A stretch of DNA of 64,000 nucleotides from Tomocerus qinae (GCA_020055645.1 CM034546.1:46128001-46192000); one strand, 5' to 3'. Positions 22,635-34,618 are shown, counted from the first letter of the stretch. Translations and numbers: made by a program. Notes: a model not told the origin generated them from the letters alone.

Positions 22635-23469
22635 TTATATATTCGACAGCCCATCCAAAGATGTGCATTGCTTTTTTAAAACTTTTCGAGGAGGAATGTT
22701 TTCTTTGTTCCGCTTTGAAAGTTTTTTATTAATTGCATCTTTGCGATACTGTGGCTGTCTGATTGGCATATTGCGATTAGAACGCGAGTTAATTATCTCT
22801 GGAGCTACATCTTCTTCATAAAACTTTAAAAATATAGTGTACATTTTTTTCCATTATGTATGGATATAGAACTCCATTTACGACAACAAATTGCCCTTTT
22901 TCTCTTGCTAATTTCTGTTCCAACCTCCCATTTTCGGCTATCTCTTCTTTTAACGCTTGACTCCATTTCTCCGTTGTTACAGCTTTATAGTTTTGATATG
23001 TCCTATGACTAGGGAAATGACACTCGAGAACGTGAAACAAATTTTTACTACCTTCATAACTTGATGCTCCGGCGAGGGTTCCCCATGATAGGGCTTCGTT
23101 AACAGTCAGATTACAATTTAAATCGGTGTCAACTTCTTCTTTCCAGCGACAATATTCACATTGAATGGTGAAAATGGAACGCATTCCCAAAAGTTTTTCA
23201 TCAGCAATATATCCCACTCCTTTTGGACAGACTTTGCCATGGTTCATTGCTAATTGCATACAGTATTCCAGCGATGTAATTGACATTAACCGTCTCCCCT
23301 TCATTCGTACATCTATTGGTTCTGGTGTTGTAATGGGTGGATTTGTTTGCTGTTGTGGAATGTCAACTGGGGTGGATTGTTTTTCTGTACCATTTTGATT
23401 TTTTGTTCTCTGCAGTAGTTTATGGGGATTCTTTCTTTTACCGCTATGGATGCCTCTGTATTTTGGCAT
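22635..23469 (-). pseudogene. Mutator/Kolobok-type transposon protein, N-terminal region, frameshifted
   Basis: The ATG at 23469 lies just after an acceptor (TATTTTAG), and a 217-codon frame runs to 22816. It has a basic start (MPKYRGIHSGKRKNPHK), a Pro/Gln/Thr linker, then RRLMSITSLEYCMQLAM, C..G repeats (CPKGVG, CEYC), a GMRSIFTIQC strand and NEALSWGTLAGASSYEG. That order is typical of the region before the catalytic core in Mutator-like/Kolobok transposases, including paired Cys likely to bind zinc. The frame ends just after an A7 run at about 22848-22854; a neighbouring frame continues to 22635 (FYEEDVAPEIINSRS ... KRNKENIPP), so a 1-nt homopolymer indel is likely. No catalytic DDE residues are visible downstream, and VVVNGVLYP stands where transposases have an Asp. 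Two duplicated 5' UTR exons (see 23565-23875) lie upstream. Confidence 0.6.
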
Positions 23470-23564
23470 TCTAAAATACAAACATAAAATTATTGTAATG
23501 CAAGACCTTACCGGGAAACTATAATATATATGGATTTATAGTAGATGTAATTAATAGCTGTAAA

Positions 23565-23875
23565 ACTGTTAATAATACCTTTCTTTAATTCGTGACAACT
23601 AAAATCACTCGGATGTATTTTACGTTTTACTCCTCTCGATTTTCAAACTAAATGTTGTACTGCATTGGTCTCTTGTTGGATAACTAAAACAAATGCAATA
23701 TACGTATTAATTGGAATGATTACAGAGCTGGTTAAGAAGAATCAATTCGTCTATTCAATAATATTTTTTTAATGTTTGATTTAAAATATTCAGTTATATA
23801 ATACCTTTTGGGAGTTAGTGCGAAAATCACTCGGATGTATTTTACTGACTACTCCACTCGATTTTTGAACAATTG
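23565..23875 (-). promoter_or_regulatory. Duplicated alternative 5' UTR exons of the transposon gene
   Basis: Two copies, at about 23570-23650 and 23805-23870, share AAAATCACTCGGATGTATTT and a following CTCGATTTT. Read on the minus strand, each ends in a donor, AAAG|GTATTA, pointing to the coding exon that starts at 23470. They look like alternative first exons or promoters made by a local duplication. Confidence 0.45.
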
Positions 23876-24665
23876 TAATTTCTGAACATACTTGCCCATT
23901 TTTAATAAAGTACACATATTGTTTTTCAAGGCTCACGAATATCACACAGCTAAATTAAATGTTGAATACCCAAGTTCTTTAATGTTTACCAAATAATATT
24001 TTTGCTTTTGTAGATATTCCTGGTATTTACAAACACCGACCTTACACCGATTTATCAAATGAAAAGAAATATTGGTGTCAATCCGTCAATTGCAATCAAT
24101 AGCATAGCACAATTAGTAATGTCAATTTACAAGTAAAGAGCCAGATGTTCGGTTTCTGTACACAATTTTGCATTGAATGTATGCATTGAATGAATGTAGA
24201 ATGAATAGCAATAGTATTGTTATGGCTGCAAGGGGCACATGACTTTTCCGCTCTGTCGTTCTTCCGTGTAGAGTATTATACTTGAAATTCAAATTTTTCG
24301 TTTGTGTTTCAGTTCGTATAATTCAAAAACGGGTCAACTGAAAATTTTCACATTTTGAACATAAGTTTGTTTCATATTTATCTCGGACCTATGACGCTCA
24401 CTTTTCTAACATTTCTATTATTTGCTATGTTATTCATTTATAAACATTTGCCGCCGAAATATATTACATTTTTTTATTTTAACCTAGTCGGGTGACCTTT
24501 AGAGGTCAAAATTGTAAAGTTTTCTCGAACTTAGGTCCGAGCAGGATAATTTATCTTTATTTTAAGGCATCATACGTCCAGATTGACCCAATATTAGTCG
24601 AGTTATTCAGACTGAAAGAGAGTGGGAAAACACATACAAAAGCACCTGTGTACGACGCACCTTAA

Positions 24666-25648
24666 GTTATTGCAATATGTGTACGGTCAAGGTTGAATCA
24701 AATGAATATAATTGCCTATATTCTTCTTGAAAGATTAAATTAAAAACATTTGTTTAGATAAGGATATAATATTATATTATGATATTCCATTTCCATTGCA
24801 GAGATTAATATATAGGAAGTGTTTTTCACCAAGTAGCATGTGTCTACATCTAATATTAACTCTTAACGATGCCTTAGCCATCCACACAAAATCAAATCCA
24901 CGGCTAAGCTGATTTTATCGCAGGCTGGACGAATGTTTTGACAATACTGCCATCACTCTGTAAAAGGTATGCAACCTATTCCTCTATAATTAATCGACTT
25001 TTAACGTAATTTAGTATTCAAGCAGGGAATGTGACTTTATTTGTCATAAACATTTGTCACTTGCTTTACCTCTGCTAAAAATGACATTGTTGACAGTCAC
25101 AATTACAAGTATGCAAACATAATTATTAATTTTAATTGCATTGTTTACTGAATATTATTATCAACTCCATATAGACAGGATATAATACCAGATTATTTCG
25201 TAGCAGGCAGGGGACAAATTACCAAGTATTGCTTCTTTGGAAGAATTAAAAGCATTACTTGGAAATATGATAATCACATACATTTAAAAAATATACCCGA
25301 CGTTATTGTACATGCAAAACCCAATCTATATCGAGTAAGGGCAAGTAAAAGATAAATAGTTATTGAACTTTGAAAATAGGCAAGTTCAATAACCGATAAT
25401 GCCATGGACTATATTATTCTATGGTGTAAATGTAACTTGAATGGAAAAATGATACGTATAGCTATATATTTTGTGTTTGGCTTATTAATTTAAAACGTTT
25501 TGGAGTTCAATTAGATTAAAGTGAGATATTTACAGCTTCACTTTATTTATTATTCCTTACGATAGTCGATATTATTAAGGGTCAAAAATGTCTACAAACT
25601 TCTTCTTTGAAATGAAAGTGACAATTTATTAATGTGTATAATAACCCC
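24666..25648. other. Duplicated non-coding segment, no gene
   Basis: Alignable with about 42270-42660 (TACCAGATTATTTCGTAGCA against CTACCAGATTATTTCGTAGC; GCATTACTTGGAAATATGA in both). It is the continuation of the VWA-fibrinogen 5' flank, interrupted by the TTAA transposon. No exon seen. Confidence 0.6.
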
Positions 25649-25661
25649 AACGTTATTGTTA

Positions 25662-27497
25662 TTTTATTTTATTTATTTTATTAATAACTGACGGTCCTTA
25701 CGGGCTTTCGCCCATGGACCCATAATTTGGTTACATGTTTATCATACAGCTTTATAATTTGCATTATGGTATTCTATTATTACAATGGAATAATCTATTA
25801 CATATTACACTATTATGTATGTATGCTATGTACTACGCTATATTATACACTATAATTATAATATACATATATTATAAATAACACATTATATTATGACATA
25901 TCTGGTCCTTTTAGTTCTTCAGTAGAACACTTAAACTTTATTACCACTATTTAAAAGAAAATTATCGAATTCGCTGACACCATAAACCAACACAAGAAAG
26001 AATTCTTCTCGCATTGTAATAAACTATTACTTGTTGCACTATTATGTATGTATGCTATATACCAAGCTCAATTATAAGCTATGACTATATACCTATATTA
26101 TTACTGACACATTATATTATGACACATCAGCTTCTTTCAGCTGTTCATTGCTTACATGCACAGCACATTATACTGAAAGTCTACAGAATTTAGCTTTATC
26201 ACTTGCACTTAATTATCACTACTTAAAAATTATTAGATTTACTGACACTTTAAATCGAAACAAGGCTTGTTACATATTTTTACTTACTCTGCAGTTCACA
26301 TAAGATACACTGTGCTATTTACGTATATGACTACATTTTTGATTGTTTAATTACGACTTTTAATTACGATCTACCTACTTAACTATTGTGTGCTTAGTTG
26401 CTATATATACTTACACATTTCACAAACTGTCTATGTATTTGCGGCTGTTTCCTTTTGGAATTTAGACAACTTAATTTCCCCTGATTCTTTTTCTTGACAT
26501 TCTTTATTATATCAGAAAGTCCATTATATATATATATATATTTATATATATGTATATATGTTGCTGACACATATCCTCCTACGCTGTAATTATGCTGGAA
26601 TTATTTTTTCCCCTTCACGGCCAACTCATCCTGTTACACGTCATCAGACACTGTGTCCCGTATATTTCTATATTCTTAATTATAATACTTTTCTTTTAAA
26701 TTTTGATTGTTAAAATCTAGAATTTAAAACATTAGACATTTTAACAACGCACCAAAATGTCTTAAATCAATAATCGAATGCTTTGCAATGATTTAAAGAT
26801 ATAAATTTAACTAAAAAAATACGTAATTGCTTATCTTTTCATTTGTGTACAATAATCGTCAGTTGGTTGTTTCAATACGCCTGCCATCGGTTTTCGGTTC
26901 TCCAAATCTTGCCTGTACCTCGGGGTTTCATTTTCTCCCTTCTTTTCGTCCTCCTCTCAAAATTTAGTCTTCTCCTCCTCTTTCTTCTTCCTCGCCTCAT
27001 GTCCCTCGTGGTTTTAAGTTTCTGTCCAGTTTTCTCTTGTCTACATATCTTATCCTTAGTTATCGTTTCTTTTTCTTCTTTTTGGAGACTCATTCTCCAA
27101 TTTTGGCTATTCCTTAGGTCATGTTCTCCAAGTATTTTCTCATTTGAGATATCTTGTTCGTCTGAAGTCTGTATTTTTTCATTCCCCGATTCTTGTACTT
27201 CCTCTTTCCACACTTTCCCAATCTCACTTATTTCTATTAGTTTGTTAAACAGTAACACTAATTTCTCGTCAGTTGATAGCTTTTTTAAATATTTCCTCCT
27301 GTGTGTCTTTTTTCGCTATCACTTTAATTACGTTCTGGCTCATGATTGTTTTGTGCTTGTCTACTCTTTTTAACTATACCAGTGCTCCTTTGCAACTAGG
27401 CAGGAGCTAATGTCGTCTTATAATAACTGTACTTTCGCTCTTTGAAGAGCGTCGAAGGTCACCGTGCTTCTCCTTTGCTGTCTCAAATGCTTCTCTC
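25662..27497 (-). mobile_element. Non-LTR retroposon, 1.84 kb, with 13-bp target duplication
   Basis: Flanked by the perfect direct repeat AACGTTATTGTTA (25649-25661 and 27498-27510). On the minus strand the 5' end is at 27497 and the 3' end is a run of AAATA-type repeats next to 25662, preceded by a hairpin (GGGCGAAAGCCC) in a GGGTCCATGG...GGACC context. A long target duplication, a poly(A)-like tail and a 5' ORF1-like frame are LINE features; at 1.8 kb it lacks a reverse transcriptase, so it is a deleted or non-autonomous copy. The AT-rich 25750-26700 interior has degenerate tandem similarity. Confidence 0.8.
26872..27343 (-). pseudogene. Retroposon ORF1-like protein, frameshifted
   Basis: An ATG at 27343 (MSQNVIKVIAKKDTQEEIF) opens a frame that stops within 25 codons; a one-base shift in the A6 run near 27281-27286 joins it to a 129-codon frame ending at 26872. 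The product is highly charged and helix-prone (KEEVQESGNEK; MRRGRRKRRRR), as in the coiled-coil and basic part of LINE ORF1/gag proteins. The overlapping hydrophobic plus-strand frame is its shadow. Confidence 0.5.
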
Positions 27498-28054
27498 AAC
27501 GTTATTGTTAATATGCCTATAATATTTGTACTTAAAATTAAATCGAATGTTTGGTGAATGATATGAGCCATACCTTTGACATCGGTATCATACTAAGATT
27601 TTCTTCATTGCTGTATGACTAATTGACTTGTTAGGTATTTCGAAACTTTTATTATAGGTTCTTTGAGACAATAAATAAGCTTAGGCTAACTTAAATACAG
27701 GACTCATGGGAGCTTATTAGTACTCAGATATTGGAAAACCATTTTAAGTGTAGAGGAAAACGTACGATAAGGCTCGTTTACAATGAAAAATATATCGGAA
27801 TTTATAATTTAGCAGTTATGGTCAAATATTCCGAAATTTGCGACCTAATTCACACATTATGATACATTTCAACCAGTATACAGAAGCTGTCGGTTTCCCT
27901 AATCGTAGTAATAGTAAAATCGCATCAATTTAATAATTGGGTATAACTGCTATGCTTCAGAGAATGTGATATAATATAGACACTTGGTATATTTTTACTG
28001 ACATTTTAACCAATTATTTACTTTTTAAAGTTAAAAAAACTTAAGTTTAAATTT

Positions 28055-28130
28055 GTTGGTATCTTTGACAGGCTGTAATATTCAAATCTTTTGTATCTAT
28101 CCGATGGCTAGTCATAAAGAGTATGAACAC
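28055..28130 (-). pseudogene. C-type lectin 3' exon remnant
   Basis: On the minus strand this reads VHTLYD, a TAG stop, then PSDRYK, matching the C-terminus VHALYDWPSDGYKW of the intact lectin gene at 45564-47138. The conserved Trp codon has become a stop, and the rest of the domain is missing. The 3' flank (27840-28050) also matches 45340-45590, so it arose by the segmental duplication. Confidence 0.75.
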
Positions 28131-28404
28131 CCAAACGTTGTTTGTTCCTGTTGGCCTTTCTTGCTTTCAGAGGAAAAAAATTGCATTTTGGAAGCCATCG
28201 AGATGGCCATATCAAATAAATTCTGTATCTTTCCCTGTCTACCCAGTATCCTTATAATGGAGTACATTTACATGGCCATGTCAATGTCAACTTAACTGAA
28301 ACAGAGCTAAGTACAGTGCTAAAATTCATGGAAATTGGAAGCCTATAGCAAAACAATGGGGCCGAAGAAGTATACTCCTTGAAATGATAGTGGCACTTAT
28401 TAGG

Positions 28405-29900
28405 GCTGATCTCGTCTAAGTAGGACTCTAAACAACTCCCACCTTTTTAGCTCGCCTGAATAAGGCAGCTTATAGAACCGCACAGTCTGTCCGTACGTCC
28501 GTACGTCCGTCCGTCCCCACGATAACTTTCGAACACAAAGACGGAAGTTGACCAAACTTGACAAAAACAATGCCTATGGACTACTGACGATCCCTATTGA
28601 TTTCGGGGGAAATCGGTCCATTGGTTGCTGAGAAACCGCGCGCTCACTTTGTCTTCATTTTGATAGCCAAAGTGAAAATTTGGCATTAAATGGACATTAA
28701 AAAGTTCAATGGCGTTTCCTATAAATTGTTAGCACGATAGTATAAAATATTTCAATCCGCTTCTACCAAATTTGAGATTTTATAACAAATCAAATAAAAC
28801 TGGAAAATAACTATTAGACGATAAATTAATCAATTTTGATTTTCTGTTGATTTTCATAGTCAACATTAATCAATTTTGATTTTCTATTGATTTTCATAGT
28901 CCAAATTAATTAATTTTGATTTTCTATTGATTTTCATAGTCAAAATTAATTAATTTTGATTTTCTGTTGATTATGATAACCGATATCAATCAATATTGAT
29001 TATCTGCTGATTTTAATACTCAATATTGATCAATTTTGATTGATATCGGTTATCATAATCAACAGAAAATCAAAATTAATTAATTTTGATTTTCTATTGA
29101 TTTTCATAGTCAAAATGAAATGAAATGTGCACACGGTCCCCTTTACTCAGGCGAGCTTCTGTTACGGCTTGCTGTGGGTTTTTCTATTTATATGTTTCAG
29201 TCTGATCTGAACATCTTTCCTGGATTCTGTATTCTCAATTCTGTTCACCATAAGCTGAGACGCCTAATTTTCTGCACAAGAGAAATCTAAATTAACAAAA
29301 TATGACAAGTAAATACTGAAGCCGGATAAGACATGCTCGACTTGTATCAATCAATGTAACAATCAGTTCCTGTAATTTAACTCCTCTCTATTTGCGTGAT
29401 TTGTCAGTTGCTAGGAATGAATGACTGAACAGAAGCCATATCGCATCTGATATTTTCTCTTGCAGCACGGCTAAGACTGAGAACATGGTCTTGACTTAGG
29501 TATTGAGGCAATAACAAATATTACTTTTTAAGAATGATAGTTTCGGTGTCGTACTTTCGATACAGTTATCAGTTCTGTCATTTTATAGTGCATGCAGTTA
29601 TATCTATATCTCGTTCCCACGCAATACAACTTTTTTCCATTATATATAATTTGAAACTTTCTAACCTGAATATTATCTTACTTTCATGAAGGCTTTCGAC
29701 AATTGGTTTATTGACCTATATCTAAATTTATATACCTCCTCTATTATTCATTGTTTATGTATCCATTAATATTGGGAATTCAAGTTCACCCAAATTTTAG
29801 ATACAATATAGTAAATAGTAGCTACGTTACATTCACATTTCCTAAATGTAAACATAATATTATCAAATCCCTTTACAGGTTCCCAGTTTGTTAGATTTCT
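28405..29900. repeat. Segment duplicated at 35330-35990
   Basis: Alignable with 35330-35990: GTAGGACTCTAAACAACTCC, CACAAGAGAAATCTAAAT, CAGAAGCCATATCGCATCTG and more are shared in the same order. This copy is split by the insertion at 28449-29178. No coding content seen in either copy. Confidence 0.75.
28449..29178. mobile_element. 730-bp inserted element with subterminal inverted repeats
   Basis: Absent from the otherwise matching copy at about 35360. It starts AGCTCGCCTGAATAAGG and carries the inverse CTTTACTCAGGCGAGCT near its right end, then ends TTGCTGTGGG; the flanks are TTTTT on both sides (possible 5-bp duplication). Inside are a GTCCGTAC/GTCCGTCC tract and, at 28840-29110, four to five 60-bp tandem units (AATTTTGATTTTCTATTGAT), some inverted. 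Class uncertain (MITE or SINE-like). Confidence 0.7.
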
Positions 29901-32340
29901 GTTTTTAAATTAAAGATAACGTTTCCATTCGTGCTTATCTATCATTTGTGAGGATACTAAATGTAACACACAATAACATGGTACCTCGGTTATGTACCGA
30001 ATAGCTATGTAGAATTATAATACACATTTGTATTACACGGATTATTTGACATGTAATAATAAGTAAAGATGTCATATTATTATTTACCATTTAGTACTGG
30101 AGCAAAGACAATTGCAATGCATTAATAATATTACAAGGATTAGGTATGGCTCATTTACGTAAGAATGATATTATGCAGTATCGGTAATAATTAAATCAAG
30201 GACCACGGATATATACAAATATACAACTCCTGCACCTTTGTGAACTTGTCAAGACAAAGCAACCATAGTTAATGAATAGGCTTGTAAAATAATCATTTTT
30301 ATACACTTAAACCTAAAAACTGGTAAAACCTATATTTGAAAGTAAAAGTTTCTCAAATTCTTTAATTAATAATATTTTACCTTTTATTCTACAATGGAAA
30401 TTCTCTGCCGAGCTTTGTCCTAGAAAATTCCGACATTTTATTTTCAATCGAATCTTTGTCGCATTAAACCAGCTCCGAGGAATTCAACAAATACATTTAG
30501 TTTATACCTTTTTGAATTGTATTAGTCTAAGCCAAGCTAGCTCCGAATAATTTTTGTTAGTGCAATAAAGCATTAACATCTAAATTTGGAAAGTTTAAGT
30601 GCAGTGCTTGCTCTGCCGTAAAATTTATCACCTACTCTATCCACACACTACACTACTGCTTAAAACAAGTTCTGGTACGCACACCTGTATTAGTATGTAG
30701 CTACTCATACGCCATATTTCATGTAGAAATCTTATTGGAAAAAGATAATAACACGTCATCTGCATTAAAAAGTTAAAGATTACTTTCCCTAAGACCTTAA
30801 ATAAAAATTTTACTAAAATCTAATAAATATAAATATCTCGACATGAAATTGATGTCTATGTAAACTGTAAATTGAAATTGATTTGAAACTCATTTTTGAT
30901 TAAAACCTAAATAACCCAACTCGTGAATACCTGCAGTCTTTTACAACCTGCTCGAACAAATCATATAAAAAGATCTCTGTTATGGCAAGCAATTTTTGCG
31001 TCTTACTTTTCAATAATTACTAATTACGATTTATATAAGAACTTACAGTTAGAAATTAAAACATGACCGATGTATAAGTGTCCTAAACAAAAGCATCTAG
31101 AAGATCCAATGCGATTTCGAATGAGCTAATACATGGATTTCTACTACGTAACTATATTTACGGTAATTGTGGTTCTATACTTTGTAGAAAGCCGTCGTTT
31201 TCAGAGAATGGGTGATTCCAATTATAAAATTTACTAAAATTTTAAATCCTTGTTTCTTTCTATGATTTCTGTTTTCATAATCGGAAGACTGAATCTAAAA
31301 CTTTAAACTACATCCCAAAGTTATATGAGGTCAGATAGTTAGATACACACAAAAGTGTACACAACGCTCTTACATAAAGGACTCTATGTACCGATACCTG
31401 AATGACATGTTTTCTGCACTATGAGATTCATGCATGCATTCTGTACGTCCTGAGTCTTCTTAACCCACACAGCACACAAATACATCTACATTTTTCTAAG
31501 CACGGTTTGCTATTAAATACTCATGCGCCCACCCTCGCTCAAAAACTTGGAATCTCTCTCTATACTTACAAATCTCTAAGCTCTTACTCATTCAAGCTTA
31601 TATTTGATAAGAGAGCCCAAAGACGACAACCAAAATCTGTCTCAACCCTTCCGCCTTGACTAACCCTTTCTTCAACTCACAATCAGTTACAAAGTAATTG
31701 CTGTTTGCCTTGATTGTCATTTGGCTCTTAAACAATTTTATCCACACTCCGACACAACCATAACCCAAACTTGTTTCCTGATTAGAACAAAAATTTTCCG
31801 TTTTCCACTACAATTTTGTGCTTGTACTGGATGCATGCAAATAGTTAATAAAATAGCTAATAAATTTGCAATTCCAAAAACACGAAATCATTTTGTTTTA
31901 CGAATATCGCTGATTCGTAGTCGTTGATAATAGAAACAATTGTGCTAATTAATTAAAATGCGTTATTTCTGAAGGAAGCGCAAAATGTTTCACATCTTTA
32001 ACCCTTGCGTAGCATTAAAATCATTCAATTTCAGCATTTCAATCTCATTCGGTAAGTACATTTCAATTGCCTATGGAATGACAGTAAAGCAGAAGAGCTG
32101 CGATTCATATTTACTTGCTTTACTAAAAATTGGAAAAATACAAATTAATTTGTAGGGAGGCAGAATCAAAGATAGAAAGCCTAAAATAACATTCTCACTA
32201 ATAATTATATTGTCATGCTCTTGAATTCAACCATAGGTATAAACGCAAATGAGTAATTAAAACATTATTGCAACTATGCTTTGGTGTTTGGTACTTAGTA
32301 CTTATAAACGTATATCATAAGTAACTTCGTATTTCCAAGT
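29901..32340. other. 2.4 kb intergenic, no gene seen
   Basis: AT-rich. The 85-codon frame at 31402-31659 and the 68-codon frame at 31721-31927 lack any recognisable family feature and are not called. Confidence 0.4.
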
Positions 32341-32548
32341 TCAATTTTGTCCTGAAGAAGACAACGGTAGGTTGTCGAAAGCTTGGCACGTCATAATAAA
32401 GCAAATGTCATAAAAAGTCAGGTGTCTGTCACACAAATTCTTATTCTAAACCCTTATAAAGGCGATCAAATATTGGCTACGAAATACGATCAAATAACTT
32501 AACAGGTGACAGGTTCGTAAATATTTGGATAGATTCATGATAGCAAAT

Positions 32549-32776
32549 ATCATCCCTTATCCCTTAAAGAACGATTTCGTCTCAATGAACTTTTCGTTTT
32601 GTGCACAAAATAGAATCAATGCACTTTTGTTTTGTGTACGAAATGGCCTTAATGCATCAAGCAAGCAGTGCAATAATAGCTATTTACTGCACCAAACGAA
32701 AAATGCAGTGAAACGCCATTTACGCCACAAAACGAAAAGTTCATTGAGTCTAAATCTCTCTTTAAGGGACGATATG
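32549..32776. mobile_element. MITE related to that at 13553
   Basis: The ends are inverted repeats: left TCCCTTATCCCTTAAAGAAC, right TCTTTAAGGGACGATAT, extending inward through CTCAATGAACTTTTCGTTTT and its complement. The TTTCGTTTTGTG core is shared with 13553-13806 and the fragment at 2340. It has no coding capacity; the 84-codon frame across it is a repeat shadow. Confidence 0.75.
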
Positions 32777-33394
32777 TAGTTGTGTACAAGTTTATACATC
32801 AAATTGCTGTCAAAAAGTCACAACAGTGGCCACTGCCACAAGAAATCAACGATTGTCCTATCGCCGCATACATAGTGTGCGTATAGCCAAGATAGAGACG
32901 GGTTGGTTGGGTGGAATATCTGCCTACACTTCTTAAAAATGCTATAAAGTATAATGTAATGTAGGCAAACTATTGTGTTTAGGTGGAAAAGGAAGATCTA
33001 GAAAACGACCTGTTGAATTTCAGAACCACTATGCGCCTCACTAATACATGTATGTATTCTGCTCTCTGCCACAGAATGCAATCGATTAGTCTGATCAGCA
33101 ATATATAATTGATCAGGATGTGATGTGATGGAGTGAACAAACTGTACTGCATAGTGGAGGTTAGTTGAGAATCAGTCTACATTTAAGTGTTGAGTCAATT
33201 TAGTAGCATTTATTTGGTCACTCTACCATTGACATAATTGGCTGCTATAAAAAGTTGCTTTCTGTGTAAAAAAATAATCTTAAATGGATTTGTCATGCTA
33301 GATAGGGTAATTTACATTTAGCATGCAATTCCAAGATAGACAATTAAAACAGCTTTTCTAAACGTTGGATAAATATAAAGTAATTTATAATAAC
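32777..33394. other. Intergenic, 5' flank of the dUTPase-fold genes
   Basis: No gene. No sure TATA box; a TATAAAAAG lies at about 33246 but its use is unproven. Confidence 0.35.
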
Positions 33395-33820
33395 ATGGAC
33401 TCATTAAGAATGGCTCCAATAATTCATAGTGTGGACGTGTATGTGGATAGTGAAATACAAGATGATAGCATTGTTTATAGTTACCACACCAAAGGTCTAA
33501 AGTTCACGATAACAGATCCAACAACAATCCCAGCCAATTCCATGTACACTTTCTACCCTGGAATCCGTATTAAAGTTCCGGGTAATGTCATTTTCAAAAC
33601 AAGTCCTTGTCAAGATATGCAAAGATGCCCGTCGCTTAATCTAATCACAGCTAATATAACCCAATGGTCCCGAAATGAACTCAAAATACATGTTATCAAC
33701 ACCTGCACCAACTCATTAACTTTGCCCATTGGTTTCGGCGTGGCACTGCTATCCTGCATTCACGGTCATCGGATGAATATCCACTACTACTACAATCCTC
33801 AGGAAACAGTTACTGTTTAA
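33395..33820 (+). CDS. dUTPase-fold protein without catalytic motifs, copy 1
   Basis: Intronless gene of 141 aa starting at ATG 33395 (MDSLRMAPII). It resembles the trimeric dUTPase fold: TIPANSMYTFYPGIRIKVP matches the strand pair tIppg...tGi.i.iP, and LTLPIGFGVALLSC matches the GDRIAQL region before the C-terminus. The catalytic motifs are absent: no AGYDL, no PRSG, no G.ID..YRG, and no glycine-rich C-terminal motif. It is therefore probably not an active dUTPase but a structural or regulatory relative, as known in some viruses and mobile elements. The paralogue lies 0.8 kb downstream in the same direction. Origin (host family or captured viral gene) cannot be decided from sequence alone. 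Confidence 0.55.
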   Translation: MDSLRMAPIIHSVDVYVDSEIQDDSIVYSYHTKGLKFTITDPTTIPANSMYTFYPGIRIKVPGNVIFKTSPCQDMQRCPSLNLITANITQWSRNELKIHVINTCTNSLTLPIGFGVALLSCIHGHRMNIHYYYNPQETVTV

Positions 33821-34618
33821 ACGACTTGCTTATCTCCATGTACTTTCAGTTTTCAATACACAATAGAAATATTAATAATTCTTAAGTAATTTGTCGTGCA
33901 GGATTTTTCAATGCTCAGATAGCATCAGAAGATACAGGCGTACATTATATAGCTAGCTATGGTACATTAAACAACATTAAATTTTGCTATGAGCATTTGA
34001 CCCAGTATATAATATTATTGCAACTAATTAATATTCTTCGGATAAAATTGATTTTGGTACAAATTACTGGCCGATTATCTAAAAACAATAGGAAAATTAT
34101 ATTTACAGTTGAAGCAGCAAGTATATACTAATTGCAGACATTACGCAAAAATCTGGAATCACAACTATACACCTGCGTGTAATAATATCTATTAATATTG
34201 CAAACTAATGACATCCATATTACTTACACTTACAAGATTAGCATAGTACTGCGAGTATGCCATTATAATGAGAAACTTAAAAGAGGCGTGATTGTTAAAC
34301 GTAATCCCTACGATTTATAAGAAAACAATCGACGCAAGTAGCACAGACTACTCTTACTCAAAACTGAATCCTACAGCTGAAGAAATAAATGTAAGTACAC
34401 ATGCACATATAAGATAAAACCAGAGACAAAATATTACACTTAACTTTCGTTAATTAGCACCAATCATAGTGTACACTGTGGTACAATACCTTGTGATTGA
34501 AAGTCATTAAAAGTACATTTAGGGGAGATTAAAAGTGTTTGTGCTATCAAAGTGAATAATATATTATTATTTATCACCCTGCCATACTGGAAATATTTTT
34601 CGCAGTACGAATAAGAAA
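33821..34618. other. Spacer between the two dUTPase-fold genes
   Basis: No gene seen. Contains AT-rich sequence only. Confidence 0.4.

Larger units (their letters stand above)
20638..24661. mobile_element. 4.0 kb TTAA-flanked DNA transposon with two convergent genes
   Basis: The element is bounded by TTAA at 20634-20637 and 24662-24665. Its ends are related inverted repeats: left GGCTTGTCGTACGC, right (reverse complement) GGTGCGTCGTACAC, sharing GTCGTAC. The duplicated copy of this locus at about 42200-42270 lacks the 4 kb, so that is the empty site. TTAA targets are used by piggyBac, Kolobok and some Sola elements. It carries a plus-strand DEDDh exonuclease gene and a minus-strand gene with a Mutator/Kolobok-type N-terminal domain; no DDE catalytic domain was found. 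Parts of both genes are frameshifted at homopolymer runs. Confidence 0.75.

Noticed and set aside
26843..27373. Hydrophobic 176-codon plus-strand frame
   Set aside because: It is the antisense shadow of the Lys/Arg/Glu-rich retroposon ORF1 on the minus strand.
31402..31659. 85-codon plus-strand frame
   Set aside because: No signal, domain, promoter or splice context; length within chance for the region.
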